A stretch of 64,000 bases of DNA from an uncultured Arachnia sp. (GCA_947493705.1 CANLSH010000011.1:1-64000); one strand, 5' to 3'. Shown: positions 9,726 through 19,780, numbered from the stretch's first letter. Numbers and translations: made by a program. The notes: generated by a model from the letters alone, not told the origin.

Positions 9726-11349
9726 CGTGGGTGTCCTCCTTGGTGGCGGCGGGATGAGCGAGGGGCAGTGCTTTCTTCAGGGCGGCGTTGAACCACAAAC
9801 CGGCTAGACCCAGGTCCAGGTGCGTTTCCCCATTCCTCAGCGTCACCGAGCGTCCGAAGACGGCCGCGGACGGCGCCATTCGCAGATGTTCCTCGGCGAC
9901 CCCACGAACCACTCGGGCGGTCGTGTGCTGCCAGGCAGTCTCGGCGTCCTCCGTGGTCGTGTCTGGCGTGAGTGTTGCCAGCCATCGTTCGAAGTGGGGC
10001 CGCAACGCGTCCCAGGCGGGGAGTTCAATGGCGTCTGCCTTGTCGGACACGTCGTCGCCAGAGTCACCGGCGGCGAGAGCGACGTTGCGTGCCAGGGAGC
10101 GCAATGCGTTCACGGCTGCGCGGGAAGCGTTGACAGCATCGACTGCGGCTCGACGTAGACGACTCTTGGTGAGAGCAGCGACGGTGGCAGGAATCACATC
10201 GTCGAAATCCTGCGCGAAGGTCGACTGGTTGCTGCCGTAGATCATGGCGACACATCTCACAGCGACCGGCATCGACTCGGACAGATGGCCGTGCACTTGC
10301 AGTCTGCCCAGCCATTCCAAGCTCAGAGCCGGGCGTGCCCGGGTCTCTTCTCCCGACGGCGACTGGGCAAGGATGCCTTGTAGACCACGCCACGCAGCGC
10401 GTTCCGGTTGATGGGGTACTGGCATGTATGTGGCCTGCCCCAGCTTCTTGGTTTGCGGTTCCGAGTGGCGCCACGAGGTCATTGGTTCGACGTTGAAACG
10501 ATTCTGGGGACCAAGTGCCTCACCGTTGGAGATCACCGCATCGATCACCTCGCCACCGTGTTCGATGAGCCGGATCATGCGGCTGGGCCACGTCCAGACC
10601 TGGGCGGCTCCTTGGGGGGCGGAATAGATGCCGTCGGAGGCAATCCTCTGTGGGGCTGTTTCCCACGCCGGGTGGTCCTCGGCTGACGTCGCCGACAACG
10701 TCAGGTTGAGCAGCAGAGTCTTCGCCAAGTCTGAACCGGTCAGCGAGATGATGCCAAGATTTCCCGCCCATGCCGGGTACCTGAGTGAGTAACTCTTGCC
10801 CTTGTTGACACGAGCGTCGCCCGTCGCGCCACTCTTGATACCCCGGCAATCGAATGCCTGGGTGTGCACCAGCCATTGCGCTGCTTCGGCGTAGGAGAGA
10901 CGTTCGATGGCGTCGCCCGATCGTGTGACGAAAAGCCGACTGCCGGCGGGTACGTCTGCCATGAGCTTGTGCAATCCGGAACCCTTGCCTGAGGCGAGCT
11001 GCAGCTCCGGTACTTGGAAGAAGGGCAAGCGTTCGTCAAAAAGATCGAATCTGTTGTGCCACTTACGCAAGTAGGCGTCGACGTCGGCTGCGGGAAACTG
11101 GCCGTCCTCCCACCACCGGCCCCAGATCTCGGCGCGGGCGTCAACGGAAGCCGGTAGCTCGCCGGCCGCCCGCAGGAGAACAGCTTGCAGCAGCCGCTGG
11201 ATGGAAATGGAGATCGTCGGCAGCTCGGCCGCTATGGTCAGGATCTCCGACGAGTTGGTCAATATTTCCCGAATGCCCAACGCTCGCTGCTCGCCAGTCC
11301 TCGTAAGAACAGGGATCCACTCTTCGTCGATGAGGTTGTAACTCGTCAT
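9697..11349 (-). CDS. cse1: Cascade large subunit Cse1 (CasA/Cas8e)
   Basis: Protein of 550 aa that reads the PAM and recruits Cas3. It begins MTSYNLIDEEWIPVLT, the strongly conserved CasA opening (NLIDexWIPV). Other landmarks are RFDLFDERLPFFQV, GNLGIISLTGSDLAKTLLLN and a charged helical C-terminal region. Length is usual for actinobacterial members. The start overlaps the stop of cas3 by 4 bp. The PAM it recognises cannot be read from the protein, but the spacer-end bias in the array (C or G) suggests the last PAM base is usually C. Confidence 0.97.
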   Translation of the reverse strand: MTSYNLIDEEWIPVLTRTGEQRALGIREILTNSSEILTIAAELPTISISIQRLLQAVLLRAAGELPASVDARAEIWGRWWEDGQFPAADVDAYLRKWHNRFDLFDERLPFFQVPELQLASGKGSGLHKLMADVPAGSRLFVTRSGDAIERLSYAEAAQWLVHTQAFDCRGIKSGATGDARVNKGKSYSLRYPAWAGNLGIISLTGSDLAKTLLLNLTLSATSAEDHPAWETAPQRIASDGIYSAPQGAAQVWTWPSRMIRLIEHGGEVIDAVISNGEALGPQNRFNVEPMTSWRHSEPQTKKLGQATYMPVPHQPERAAWRGLQGILAQSPSGEETRARPALSLEWLGRLQVHGHLSESMPVAVRCVAMIYGSNQSTFAQDFDDVIPATVAALTKSRLRRAAVDAVNASRAAVNALRSLARNVALAAGDSGDDVSDKADAIELPAWDALRPHFERWLATLTPDTTTEDAETAWQHTTARVVRGVAEEHLRMAPSAAVFGRSVTLRNGETHLDLGLAGLWFNAALKKALPLAHPAATKEDTHDVTLAHSTH

Positions 11350-14183
11350 GGGGTTCCACTTTCTGTGGTGTACATCAATCCTCTTTGTTCGTCGTAGGTC
11401 AGGTGAAAGTGAGCTACTTGCGCCTTACAATCTGCGTCCAGCACCAGCGCAAGTTGCCCTTTGAGCCAGGGGGATCGATCCCAAGGGGTGTAGTCAAGAC
11501 TCATCCCAAGCGCCTGCTCGACGTCATCGAAGTGCCATTGCGCCATTGCGGGAGGAAGGCTGAGCGTCGTCGCGCTCATGTCACGGGCCAGACTGTTCTC
11601 GATGTCCTCCAAATCGTGGTCAGGAATGACTCTGTTCTCCTTGTCGACTCCACTGGGAAGCCGCAGCAGCCCGTCGGTGCCGCGCTGTAGGACTACTACA
11701 TCCAAACCGTCAATGGCGTCACGGACCTGTTGTTTTCCCTTGCTGCGTGGCGACTCGGGATCCGTGGCATCGAAATCGCTGAATCCCACGAGACTATCCT
11801 GGTGGGCCGGTGTGTGAATGAGATACGTCCCTGCCTTGTCCCGCTGACGTGCGACCTTCTCGCGCTGCTTCTCTTCGGCCGTTTGCCACTCCTTCTCCCA
11901 GCCGGTTGGGATCTCTGGATCATCTCTGTAGGCCGCCTCCACGAGTCTCGGGATGTCTGCTGGAAACCGAGCGACGGTGTCCCGACCTGACAGCAACGCA
12001 GCTGCCCGCAGGAGTTTGGCGCTGCCGTAGACATATGCGGATCCCTTGTCGAGCTGCGGGGGAGTGGTTGCCCAGTCCGCGCCGGTGACCAAGAGCACAG
12101 GGGTCGTCAGGGCAGCCGGGCGGGGGCCACGTTCATGTCGATGGAGACGACCGGCACGCTGCAACAAGAGGTCCATGGGAGCCAGGTCGGTGACCATCAG
12201 ATCGAAGTCGACATCCAGAGACTGCTCAAGCACCTGTGTGCCCACTACCACGATGCGATGGGGGCGCTCGCCGCTCCTGCCGAGCCGGGAGACCAGATCG
12301 CGTTCCAGACGAGCCCGGTGCTGTGTGATGAAACGCGAATGGATGAGAATGGTGTCGCTTCCAAACTCCTGCTGGAGTGCGTCGAACGTTTCTTGTGCTC
12401 GTCCGACGGTGTTGCGGATGACCGCAGCGCATCCGCCCTCGAACAGGCGGTGCTTGAGTTCCGCTGTCAGAGCCGTCATGTCGTCTGGGAACCTGCTGAT
12501 GGTCACGTCGGTGGATCGTTCATCTATAGCCACAGCAATCGTTTCAGGCTCTGTGTCAAAGGTGCTGATGAGGGGGTAATCCAGCGTTGATTGGAGTTCC
12601 GCCACGGATGTGTCCCGACCCGCTGCATATGCATTCAGGTATTCCTGACGCTGACCGGGAGGCAGGGTGGCCGACATCAGGATTACTGGTGTACCCATCC
12701 GTGCCAGCCATGTCAGGGCTCGCTTCAGGTAAACGCGCATGTAGTCGTCCGAGGCGTGACACTCGTCAACCACCACCACCTTCCCCGCCATCGCAAGATG
12801 ACGGAGGGTGACGTGCTTCGCCTGTAGACCCATGAGTAGCAGCTGGTCCACAGTGCCGACGACGAAGCTGGCCTGTGTTGCCTTCTTCCTGCCCGTCAAC
12901 CACGTCGCCACCATCGAGCGGGATGCTGTGGTGTCCTCGTCGTGGACCTCCCCGAACCGGCTGCTGGTGAGCAATCCCCGATACCTGTCCTGGTGTGCGG
13001 ACTTGGAGTGCGCCAGCATCACGGACGCATCCTCGGCAAGGGTGTTCTCCAGCCAATCGAGGACACGATCAAACATGGGGTTTGCTGTTGCCATGGTGGG
13101 CAGGCCGATGAACATACCGCCGCTGCCGAAACGATGCGCCAGGGTTTCTGCCGCCAAGTAGGCGGCCTCAGTCTTGCCAGCGCCCATGGGTGCTTCGATG
13201 AGGATCAGCGGCGGACTGGTGACAGTCTCAGCCGCATGCACGGCGGCCCTCTGCAAAGCGGAGGGAGTGTGATTGCTGAGCTGAGGGAATCGCTGCATGA
13301 ACAGGTCGTCGACGCCGGGCGGTTGGCTCGGGCGCCATGGAGGCGGCAGGCGAACAGCGGCCACGGCGGCCTGGATGCGTCCGGGACCGATGGAATCGTA
13401 GGGGAAATAATCGATGTTGCTAGCCAGCCAATCGGCGAGGATCACCACCGCACTGATCAGCACTTGGGCCTCGGGTGCCCAACCTTTGTCCTTCCACGAC
13501 TGTAGATGCGAGTTGATACCCGCCGCAGCTGCTACGCGATCGAGGATCTCGAAGCGGCTGCGGTGCCAGAAACACCCATCGAGTTCGTCGTCGTCGAGTT
13601 CCCGATCACCGAACGCTGCCCAGTTTCTCCGGGCGTCCATGAGCTGTTGAGACGAGGGAAACTTACCGTGATGGCCGCCAACCACCGTCGCGATGGTATG
13701 AGCGCGGCGCGCAGAGTAGCCGTGTCTGTCTGCGAGCCATCGAACCACCGTGATGTGACCGGTCAGCCCGTGCGGCACATCACCCCGGTACACGGGAAAG
13801 CTCAGTCCAGCTCGTTCCATGGCGGTGACCGCAAACGGCTGGCCAGCCAGTTCCGCTTTACGGGCAAAGGCGGGCGTGAGTTTGCCCACGTCGTGCACCC
13901 CAGCCGCAAAGACGACGGCTGCGTGTGCGGCGTCTTCTGATCCCAACGACGCGGACAAGGTCGCACGAATCGCCTTGGGCAAAAATCTTCTCCACAGCCA
14001 ATCGGCCATGGCTGCCGCGTCCGCCAGGTGGCAGAACAGCGGTAATGACGGGCTTGTTGTCGCGTCCGATTCGCGATCAAGTTTTGCCCACGCTGAGGCG
14101 GTCGGCCTGCTCCAGCCGGAGTACAGCCCGTCGAGATCCACAGTGATCACGTCCGTCGAATCGGGGCCCTGGTTGTGAGCCAC
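11346..14183 (-). CDS. cas3: CRISPR-associated helicase-nuclease Cas3 (HD-DExH fusion)
   Basis: Protein of 945 aa, the effector recruited to Cascade R-loops to nick and shred target DNA. The N-terminal HD nuclease domain shows CHLADAAA (about 51-58), GVHDVGKL (about 95-102) and VGGHHGKFP. The helicase follows: Walker A EAPMGAGKTEAAY near 335, DEAD-type box VVVDECHASD, motif III LMSATLP, and the C-terminal helicase motifs GTQVLEQSLDVDFD and QRAGRLHRH. All catalytic signatures are present. The GTG start at 14183 is preceded immediately by AGGA, too close for normal Shine-Dalgarno use, so translation may be near-leaderless. It is the first gene of an operon whose later genes overlap or abut. Confidence 0.97.
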   Translation of the reverse strand: MAHNQGPDSTDVITVDLDGLYSGWSRPTASAWAKLDRESDATTSPSLPLFCHLADAAAMADWLWRRFLPKAIRATLSASLGSEDAAHAAVVFAAGVHDVGKLTPAFARKAELAGQPFAVTAMERAGLSFPVYRGDVPHGLTGHITVVRWLADRHGYSARRAHTIATVVGGHHGKFPSSQQLMDARRNWAAFGDRELDDDELDGCFWHRSRFEILDRVAAAAGINSHLQSWKDKGWAPEAQVLISAVVILADWLASNIDYFPYDSIGPGRIQAAVAAVRLPPPWRPSQPPGVDDLFMQRFPQLSNHTPSALQRAAVHAAETVTSPPLILIEAPMGAGKTEAAYLAAETLAHRFGSGGMFIGLPTMATANPMFDRVLDWLENTLAEDASVMLAHSKSAHQDRYRGLLTSSRFGEVHDEDTTASRSMVATWLTGRKKATQASFVVGTVDQLLLMGLQAKHVTLRHLAMAGKVVVVDECHASDDYMRVYLKRALTWLARMGTPVILMSATLPPGQRQEYLNAYAAGRDTSVAELQSTLDYPLISTFDTEPETIAVAIDERSTDVTISRFPDDMTALTAELKHRLFEGGCAAVIRNTVGRAQETFDALQQEFGSDTILIHSRFITQHRARLERDLVSRLGRSGERPHRIVVVGTQVLEQSLDVDFDLMVTDLAPMDLLLQRAGRLHRHERGPRPAALTTPVLLVTGADWATTPPQLDKGSAYVYGSAKLLRAAALLSGRDTVARFPADIPRLVEAAYRDDPEIPTGWEKEWQTAEEKQREKVARQRDKAGTYLIHTPAHQDSLVGFSDFDATDPESPRSKGKQQVRDAIDGLDVVVLQRGTDGLLRLPSGVDKENRVIPDHDLEDIENSLARDMSATTLSLPPAMAQWHFDDVEQALGMSLDYTPWDRSPWLKGQLALVLDADCKAQVAHFHLTYDEQRGLMYTTESGTP

Positions 14184-14197
14184 TCCTGATGATTCCG

Positions 14198-14226
14198 AAC
14201 ATAGGATAAATGTGGGTACAAATCAA
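14198..14226 (-). promoter_or_regulatory. Candidate cas operon promoter
   Basis: On the minus strand TTGATT (14226-14221) and TATGTT (14203-14198) are separated by exactly 17 bp, resembling a housekeeping -35/-10 pair (4/6 matches each). The -10 box lies 14 bp before the GTG of cas3, predicting a 5' leader of only about 7 nt. The surrounding DNA is AT-rich against a GC-rich background. This is inferred from sequence only. Confidence 0.5.
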
Positions 14227-14555
14227 AGTCAGATATTAGATGCCGCCAATATAAAGACATCATGGCATTGGGCCTGGTCAGTCTGGATACGGTCCGATGG
14301 TGACGAAAGTGAGACACACTTTTGTAGACCGGACACGCAAGATATGCGCCAAGACTCAGGAACCTGCTTCTTCACGCAGGATTCCCAGATGTCACTTCCG
14401 CCGGTCGACCTGATCGATCAGTACTCGGTGCGACTTCAGACCAAGGGGGTTCGAGGAATCATCACAACTTGAAGCAGCCTGCCGGGAGGACGTGCTGTTC
14501 TGGCATCCGCATCATGGAACGGCGGGTGCCGCCACTCGCTCGTATCGCAACTGCC
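14227..14555. other. Gene-free stretch between the cas operon and the ether-lipid operon
   Basis: About 330 bp between divergent-side cas promoter and the stop of the FAD-linked oxidase. An open reading frame of 86 codons on the plus strand (14212-14472) has no ribosome site and unusual composition, so it was not called. A short hairpin GGCGG-GTG-CCGCC at 14521-14533 could weakly end the minus-strand operon. The left part is relatively AT-rich. Nothing else is recognisable. Confidence 0.4.
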
Positions 14556-16262
14556 TCAGGCGTCGGCCGAATTGCTGCTGATGCCGGGCTTGCCGTCGTG
14601 GATGATCTTGCCGGGATTGAAGTTGTTGCCCGGATCGATGCCCTCGAACAGCGTGCGCTGCATGTGCACGCCCGCGGGGGAGATGTCCTGCTCCAGCCAT
14701 GGACTGTGCTCTTCTCCCACCCCGTGGTGGTGGGAGATGGTGCCGTGGTTGTCCATGAAGGACTGCTGGATGGCCCGCTTCACATGGTCGTAGGAGACCA
14801 GGTTGTCCTCGGAGTCGTCGGCAATCGCGAACGTGAAGTACTGGCACGCGCCGGAATGGTACGAGTGACTGAGGTGACAGAATACGACGCCGCGTACGCC
14901 ACGCTCCTCCAAGGCCTTGTGGGCCGCTGCGACGGTGTTCGTATGGATCTGCTCGGTGTAGGCCCACGGTGTGGTTGTCTCGGAGACGTCGGCCACCAGG
15001 CCATGATCGAGCATGAAGTCGCGAATGTAGGGGGTGTCGTACTTCTTCTGGTCATACAGTGAGCCCGGGCCCTTGCCGACGCCCATGCCGTTGTTGGCCT
15101 TGATGATCTTGTCGACGAGCCCCTTGTGGTAGCGCACATGGTTGGGGCTGCCCTCGAAACCGACGAAGGATATGCAGATCTTCTCCAGGTCCCAACCCTT
15201 GCGGACCATCATGGCCTGGATCGCCTTGTTGGCCAGCTTGCTGACACGTCCGGACTTCTTGCCGTTGGCCATGATGTACTGCGTCTCCAACGGGTCAGAC
15301 ACGCGCGCCAACATCACATTGGCATCGGAGAAGGCGATCTGCTCGCAGGCTTTCAACCCGTCGGCGTAGCTGGCGAAGAAGTATGCCTGCAGTTCGCGCT
15401 GCTCGGGAATGCGGTGCACGTGCACCCACGCCTCCGTGATCACACCGAGCCGGCCCTCGGAGCCGAGCACCATCTCCTGAACGCTGGGTCCCGACGAAGT
15501 GGACGGCAGCGGCCGCAACTCCAGAATCTGACCTGGCATGACCATGCGCAGGCCACGGACGATGTCTGCGATGTCGCCGTACTTGTCGGACTGCATGCCC
15601 GAGCTTCGGGTGGCAATCCAGCCACCCAGCGTCGACCACACGAACGAGTCCGGCTGATGACCCATCGTCCAGCCGCGGGCGTTGAGCTGCTCCTCCATGT
15701 CAGGACCGAAGACTCCGGCCTGGATACGGGCGATCCCGGAGGTCTCGTCAATCTCCAGAAGGCTTTTCATGCGCCCCATGTTCACCACGACGACGTTGCG
15801 GCTCTCGCCGGGCACCGCTTCGGTGGCGGCCACGATATTGGAGCCTCCCCCAAAGGGAATGAGTACGAAATCGTGCTCAACGGCGGCGTTGACCAGCGCG
15901 ACAACATCGTCCTCATCAGCCGGATACACCACCGCGTCCGGCACACGGCCCAGTTCGCCCCGGCGTACGCGTACTAGATCGCGCACACCTTTTCCGTAGG
16001 CGTGAACCACCCGGGTCTCATCATCGGTTTGTGCATACTCGACGCCAACAATGCGCTCCAATGTGGCGCGCAGCTCGTCAGTGAGTTGGGTGGTGGGCAC
16101 ATCCAGCGACGAAAAGGGAGGGACCGACGTCTTGGACGTGTTGATGTCCACTCCGACGATCTTTTTCACAAACGGTGCGAACTTGGGCTTGTCGTGATGG
16201 CTGTAGCCCTTGCCCTCCTCGCCCCAGCCCCACCACTTCTGCTGCTTCACACCGTCGATCAT
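14556..16262 (-). CDS. FAD-linked oxidase, alkyldihydroxyacetonephosphate synthase-like
   Basis: Protein of 568 aa of the FAD-binding PCMH/VAO family, closest in style to alkylglycerone-phosphate synthase, which swaps the acyl group of acyl-DHAP for a fatty alcohol to form the ether bond. The FAD domain shows VVYPADEDDVVALVNAA then FGGGSNIV, VVVNMGRMKSLLEID and GWTMGHQPDSFVWSTLGGW. The signature SHHHGVGEEHSPW near the C-terminus corresponds to the catalytic histidine-rich segment of AGPS. Upstream and overlapping by 4 bp is a PlsC acyltransferase, and before it an SDR reductase: the three steps needed around an ether lipid. The exact substrate is inferred; other FAD-linked oxidases (for example glycolate-oxidase-like) share the fold. 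Confidence 0.82.
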   Translation of the reverse strand: MIDGVKQQKWWGWGEEGKGYSHHDKPKFAPFVKKIVGVDINTSKTSVPPFSSLDVPTTQLTDELRATLERIVGVEYAQTDDETRVVHAYGKGVRDLVRVRRGELGRVPDAVVYPADEDDVVALVNAAVEHDFVLIPFGGGSNIVAATEAVPGESRNVVVVNMGRMKSLLEIDETSGIARIQAGVFGPDMEEQLNARGWTMGHQPDSFVWSTLGGWIATRSSGMQSDKYGDIADIVRGLRMVMPGQILELRPLPSTSSGPSVQEMVLGSEGRLGVITEAWVHVHRIPEQRELQAYFFASYADGLKACEQIAFSDANVMLARVSDPLETQYIMANGKKSGRVSKLANKAIQAMMVRKGWDLEKICISFVGFEGSPNHVRYHKGLVDKIIKANNGMGVGKGPGSLYDQKKYDTPYIRDFMLDHGLVADVSETTTPWAYTEQIHTNTVAAAHKALEERGVRGVVFCHLSHSYHSGACQYFTFAIADDSEDNLVSYDHVKRAIQQSFMDNHGTISHHHGVGEEHSPWLEQDISPAGVHMQRTLFEGIDPGNNFNPGKIIHDGKPGISSNSADA

Positions 16263-17095
16263 CGATCCTCCTGTTTGTGCGCACGTTGCCTGGCATCCTC
16301 GGCCAGCGCGGTGATCTCATTCTTCGTTGACTTCTCGATTGCCACGACGCGGGCGTACTCGGCCAGAGTTTTCGCCCCGTAAGCGCGGGCCGTTGAGTCG
16401 TGCAGCTCCAGCACCTGACGGCGCATCCGCTCACTGAACTCGTGGGCAATCTCCCCGGGCAGTGGATACATTGGTCGCCCGATCACCACATGCACCTGGG
16501 GGCGGCCACGCGGTAGGTGTTTCTGTTGCGATGGCCAGGCATCGTAGGCGCCCACCAGGGCCATGGGCAGTGCGGGCACGCCACGGGAGATGCACAAAGC
16601 TGCAACACCGGGCTTGAACGGGGCCATGGCGCCCGTGCGTGAGCGGGTGCCTTCAGGGAAGATCAACAGCGGGATGCCGTCGGCGAGCAGGGTTGCGGAC
16701 ATGCCACGCTTCTGGCCGCGTTTGTTGGCCTGCTTGTCGCTCCTGTCCTTGCCGCGGTCCACGGGGAAGCTGTTGAAGAACAGTGACATGGGCCCTGTCT
16801 TCCACCATTTATCGTAGAAAGTGTCGGCGGCGGCGCCGGTGGCAACGTAGCGCGACAGCCGGTGGGGGAGCGCACCGAGAATGAGCGGTGCGTCGAGGTG
16901 CGACGAGTGATTGGAGAAGACAACGAAGGGTGCCTCAAGGGCGTCCACGTTGGCAGCCCCGTGCACGTGGACGCGCAGCATTCGCCACAGGTAGGGCTTC
17001 AGCAGGAGCATCTGGGCGGCCTGACGTGTCGTCGCGCCAACCCTGGACGAGTAGCGCTCGCGCTCGTCCCTATCCGCACCCTTGTCTCTTGCCAC
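16259..17095 (-). CDS. 1-acyl-sn-glycerol-3-phosphate acyltransferase (PlsC family)
   Basis: Protein of 278 aa that would transfer an acyl chain to a lysophosphatidate-type acceptor at the inner membrane face. The catalytic NHSSHLDAP (HX4D) and the substrate-binding FPEGTRSRTG blocks are both intact, and FFNSFPVDRG supplies the middle motif. The GTG at 17095 was chosen as start: GAGGA precedes it at a workable distance, and longer versions would run deep into the upstream SDR gene. The basic N-terminal tail includes a short hydrophobic stretch (AQMLLLKPYLW). The stop overlaps the start of the AGPS-like gene, so the two are coupled. Confidence 0.88.
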   Translation of the reverse strand: MARDKGADRDERERYSSRVGATTRQAAQMLLLKPYLWRMLRVHVHGAANVDALEAPFVVFSNHSSHLDAPLILGALPHRLSRYVATGAAADTFYDKWWKTGPMSLFFNSFPVDRGKDRSDKQANKRGQKRGMSATLLADGIPLLIFPEGTRSRTGAMAPFKPGVAALCISRGVPALPMALVGAYDAWPSQQKHLPRGRPQVHVVIGRPMYPLPGEIAHEFSERMRRQVLELHDSTARAYGAKTLAEYARVVAIEKSTKNEITALAEDARQRAHKQEDR

Positions 17096-17108
17096 GACGC
17101 TTTGGTCC

Positions 17109-17885
17109 TCAGCGCTTCTTGCGACTGTTGGTGAGTTTGACGGAGAACCACCGCACGAACCACTTGGGGCCGTGATCAGCGAGAAGCATGGCGGCCTTCC
17201 ATTTGAGGGTGGGGATGGATTCCAGCTTGCCCTTGTCCACATCGGCAAGGCATTCGCGAACCAGAACATCAGAATCGATCCACACAATGTCGGGGAGGTT
17301 GGTGGCGGTGATCCCTGCGCGCTCGTGGAACTCCGTGCGGACCCAGCCGGGCAACAGGGCCGTGACGGTCACGCCGCTGCCGCGGAGTTCAAGCGCCAGG
17401 CTCGTGGAATAGGTGCGCGCCCATGCCTTCACAGCTGAGTAGTTGCCTGTGAAGATGGTGGAGGAGGAGGACGCAACGTTGATGATCTGCCCGCGGCCAC
17501 GGTCACGCATCGTGCGGCCGGCAGCACCGCCGAGCACCAGCAGGGCCAGGCACATGACATCCAGCGCCTTGGCGTGGGTGTCGATGTCTGCGGGGTCCAG
17601 CACGGTCGAATGGAGCCCGAAACCGGCGTTGTTGACCAGCATGTCGATGGGGGAGTCCTCCGACTCGAGCCGGGTGGCGACGCGGCCCATCTCGGCGCGG
17701 TCCGAAAGATCTGCCGGAAAGGTCTCGACCGTCACATCGTGGACCGCCTCCAGCTCGCCAGCAATCTCTTGGAGCCGCTGGGCGTCGCGTGCGACGAGCA
17801 CCAGGTCTGTTCCCCGTCCGGCCAGTTCCCGCGCGAACTCAAGTCCTATGCCGGATGTGCCGCCGGTGATCAAAGCTGTGGCCAT
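17109..17885 (-). CDS. Short-chain dehydrogenase/reductase
   Basis: Protein of 258 aa with a Rossmann NAD(P) site TGGTSGIG at residues 8-15, NNAG in the middle, and the catalytic Ser...YxxxK arrangement (ASSSSTIFTGNYSAVKAW). The ATG at 17885 places the TGxxxGIG motif at the usual distance from the N-terminus. The C-terminal tail is basic and partly hydrophobic (KWFVRWFSVKLTNSRKKR), suggesting membrane association. As first gene of a three-gene unit with PlsC and AGPS-like enzymes, it could reduce the keto group of an alkyl-DHAP intermediate, but SDR substrate cannot be read from sequence. Confidence 0.85.
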   Translation of the reverse strand: MATALITGGTSGIGLEFARELAGRGTDLVLVARDAQRLQEIAGELEAVHDVTVETFPADLSDRAEMGRVATRLESEDSPIDMLVNNAGFGLHSTVLDPADIDTHAKALDVMCLALLVLGGAAGRTMRDRGRGQIINVASSSSTIFTGNYSAVKAWARTYSTSLALELRGSGVTVTALLPGWVRTEFHERAGITATNLPDIVWIDSDVLVRECLADVDKGKLESIPTLKWKAAMLLADHGPKWFVRWFSVKLTNSRKKR

Positions 17886-17975
17886 GTGCCTACGGTATCC
17901 CCCCGTTTGGTGGTGTGGAAGCTGATGCGTGACGACAAGGTGGCGACGGTCGCATGTCAACAGCTTCGACGGGGC

Positions 17976-18000
17976 AAACTTGTCGGGTTGCCACAAGTTT
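17976..18000. promoter_or_regulatory. Inverted repeat between SDR operon and ilvD
   Basis: Perfect 8-bp arms AAACTTGT (17976-17983) and ACAAGTTT (17993-18000) with a 9-bp centre. It lies between two divergent transcription units, 91 bp from the SDR start and 71 bp from ilvD, a natural place for an operator. No matching regulator gene is adjacent. Confidence 0.4.
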
Positions 18001-18070
18001 TACTGGCGCGGAGATTGTCGTGTGGTCAATGGTCAGCACCTGGGTGAGGAGCGGGGCCTAGAATCTGGTC

Positions 18071-19780
18071 ATGATCGATGAGACACCCACCCAGCACGAC
18101 ATCAAACCACGCAGCCGCACGGTCACCGACGGTCTTGAGGCAACCGCTTCCCGCGGCATGCTGCGTGCCGTGGGTATGGGGGATGGCGACTTCGCGAAAC
18201 CGCAGATAGGTGTGGCCAGCTCATGGAACGAGATCACACCCTGCAACCTGTCGCTGGACCGTCTCGCCCAAGCCGCGAAGGAAGGCGTCCACGCTGGCGG
18301 CGGTTACCCGCTGGAGTTCGGCACCATCTCCGTCTCCGACGGCATTTCGATGGGGCACGAGGGCATGCACTACTCGCTGGTCAGCCGCGATGTCATCGCC
18401 GATTCGGTGGAAACCGTCATGATGGCCGAGCGCCTCGACGGATCCATCCTGCTGGCAGGGTGTGACAAGTCTCTTCCGGGCATGTTGATGGCGGCCGCGA
18501 GGCTTGATCTGGCCAGCATCTTCATCTATGCGGGCACCATCATGCCGGGACGGGTGAAGCTGTCCGACGGCGTGGAGAAGGACGTCACGCTCATCGATGC
18601 CTTCGAGGCGGTGGGTGCCTGCGCCCGCGGTCTGATGAGCCGCGATGATGTGGGCCGCATCGAGCGTGCCATCTGTCCCGGTGAAGGTGCCTGCGGCGGG
18701 TACTACACCGCCAACACCATGGCGTCGGTTGCCGAGGCGATTGGCATGTCCATCCCCGGATCGGCATCGCCCCCGTCGGCGGATCGTCGACGCGATGAGA
18801 TGTCACGTCGCGCGGGCGAGGCCGTCGTGGAGATGCTCCGGCAGGGCATCACCGCCCGCGACATCATGACAAAGCCGGCGTTCGAGAACGCGATCGCGGT
18901 GGTGCAGGCCTTCGGTGGCTCCACCAATGCGGTCCTGCATCTGCTGGCCATCGCACATGAGGCCGACGTTGACCTGGGCCTGGACGATTTCGCACGTATC
19001 GGCGCCAAAGTGCCGCACATCGCCGACCTCAAGCCGTTTGGCCGCTACGTCATGAACGATGTGGACCGGGCCGGCGGCATTCAGGTGGTGATGAAGGATC
19101 TGCTGGAGGCCGGGTTGCTCGATGGAGACTGCCTCACCGTGACAGGGAAGACCATTGCCGAGAACCTTGAGATTCTGGAGCCACCGTCGCCCGATGGCAA
19201 GGTGCTGCACAGTGCGAAGGCGCCGATAGCGCCCACCGGGGGCGTCACGATCCTGCGAGGGTCCTTGGCCCCCGACGGCGCCGTCGTGAAGTCTGCTGGC
19301 TTCGAAGAGGATGTGTTTGAGGGCACAGCCCGGGTCTTCGACCGGGAACGCGCCGCCATGGATGCCCTGGAGGACGGCACGATCGACCACGGCGACGTCG
19401 TCGTCATCCGCTACGAGGGCCCCAAGGGCGGCCCTGGCATGCGCGAGATGTTGGCCATCACCGGCGCCATCAAGGGTGCGGGGCTCGGCAAGGATGTCCT
19501 GCTGTTGACCGATGGGCGCTTCTCCGGCGGCACCACAGGGCTCTGTGTGGGGCACGTCGCGCCGGAGGCCGCGGACGGCGGACCCATCGCGTATGTCCGA
19601 GATGGTGACAGGGTTCGTCTTGACGTCTCCGCCGGCACCCTCGACGTACTCGTCGAACAGGAGGAGTTGACTCGTCGCGGCGTCGACTGGGTGTCGCTGC
19701 CGCCGAAGTTCACCAAGGGAGTACTGGGCAAGTACACCAAGCTGGTGCAGTCAGCATCGCGCGGCGCGATCCTCGAGTAG
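18071..19780 (+). CDS. ilvD: Dihydroxy-acid dehydratase
   Basis: Protein of 569 aa catalysing the dehydration of 2,3-dihydroxy-3-methylbutanoate or -pentanoate in valine, isoleucine and leucine synthesis. Cluster-ligand cysteines are in place: Cys58 (NEITPCN), Cys131 ([11 protein letters not shown]) and Cys208 ([14 protein letters not shown]). The final region carries [21 protein letters not shown], with the conserved catalytic serine. Length is standard for IlvD. A TAGAAT -10-like box at 18059-18064 sits 6 bp before the ATG while the nearest GAGGAG is about 20 bp away, so the mRNA may be leaderless. It converges on ackA with 36 bp between stops. Confidence 0.96.
   Translation: MIDETPTQHDIKPRSRTVTDGLEATASRGMLRAVGMGDGDFAKPQIGVASSWNEITPCNLSLDRLAQAAKEGVHAGGGYPLEFGTISVSDGISMGHEGMHYSLVSRDVIADSVETVMMAERLDGSILLAGCDKSLPGMLMAAARLDLASIFIYAGTIMPGRVKLSDGVEKDVTLIDAFEAVGACARGLMSRDDVGRIERAICPGEGACGGYYTANTMASVAEAIGMSIPGSASPPSADRRRDEMSRRAGEAVVEMLRQGITARDIMTKPAFENAIAVVQAFGGSTNAVLHLLAIAHEADVDLGLDDFARIGAKVPHIADLKPFGRYVMNDVDRAGGIQVVMKDLLEAGLLDGDCLTVTGKTIAENLEILEPPSPDGKVLHSAKAPIAPTGGVTILRGSLAPDGAVVKSAGFEEDVFEGTARVFDRERAAMDALEDGTIDHGDVVVIRYEGPKGGPGMREMLAITGAIKGAGLGKDVLLLTDGRFSGGTTGLCVGHVAPEAADGGPIAYVRDGDRVRLDVSAGTLDVLVEQEELTRRGVDWVSLPPKFTKGVLGKYTKLVQSASRGAILE

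Noticed and set aside
14212..14472. 86-codon plus-strand frame upstream of the cas operon
   Set aside because: No ribosome binding site, overlaps the likely cas promoter, no known motif.
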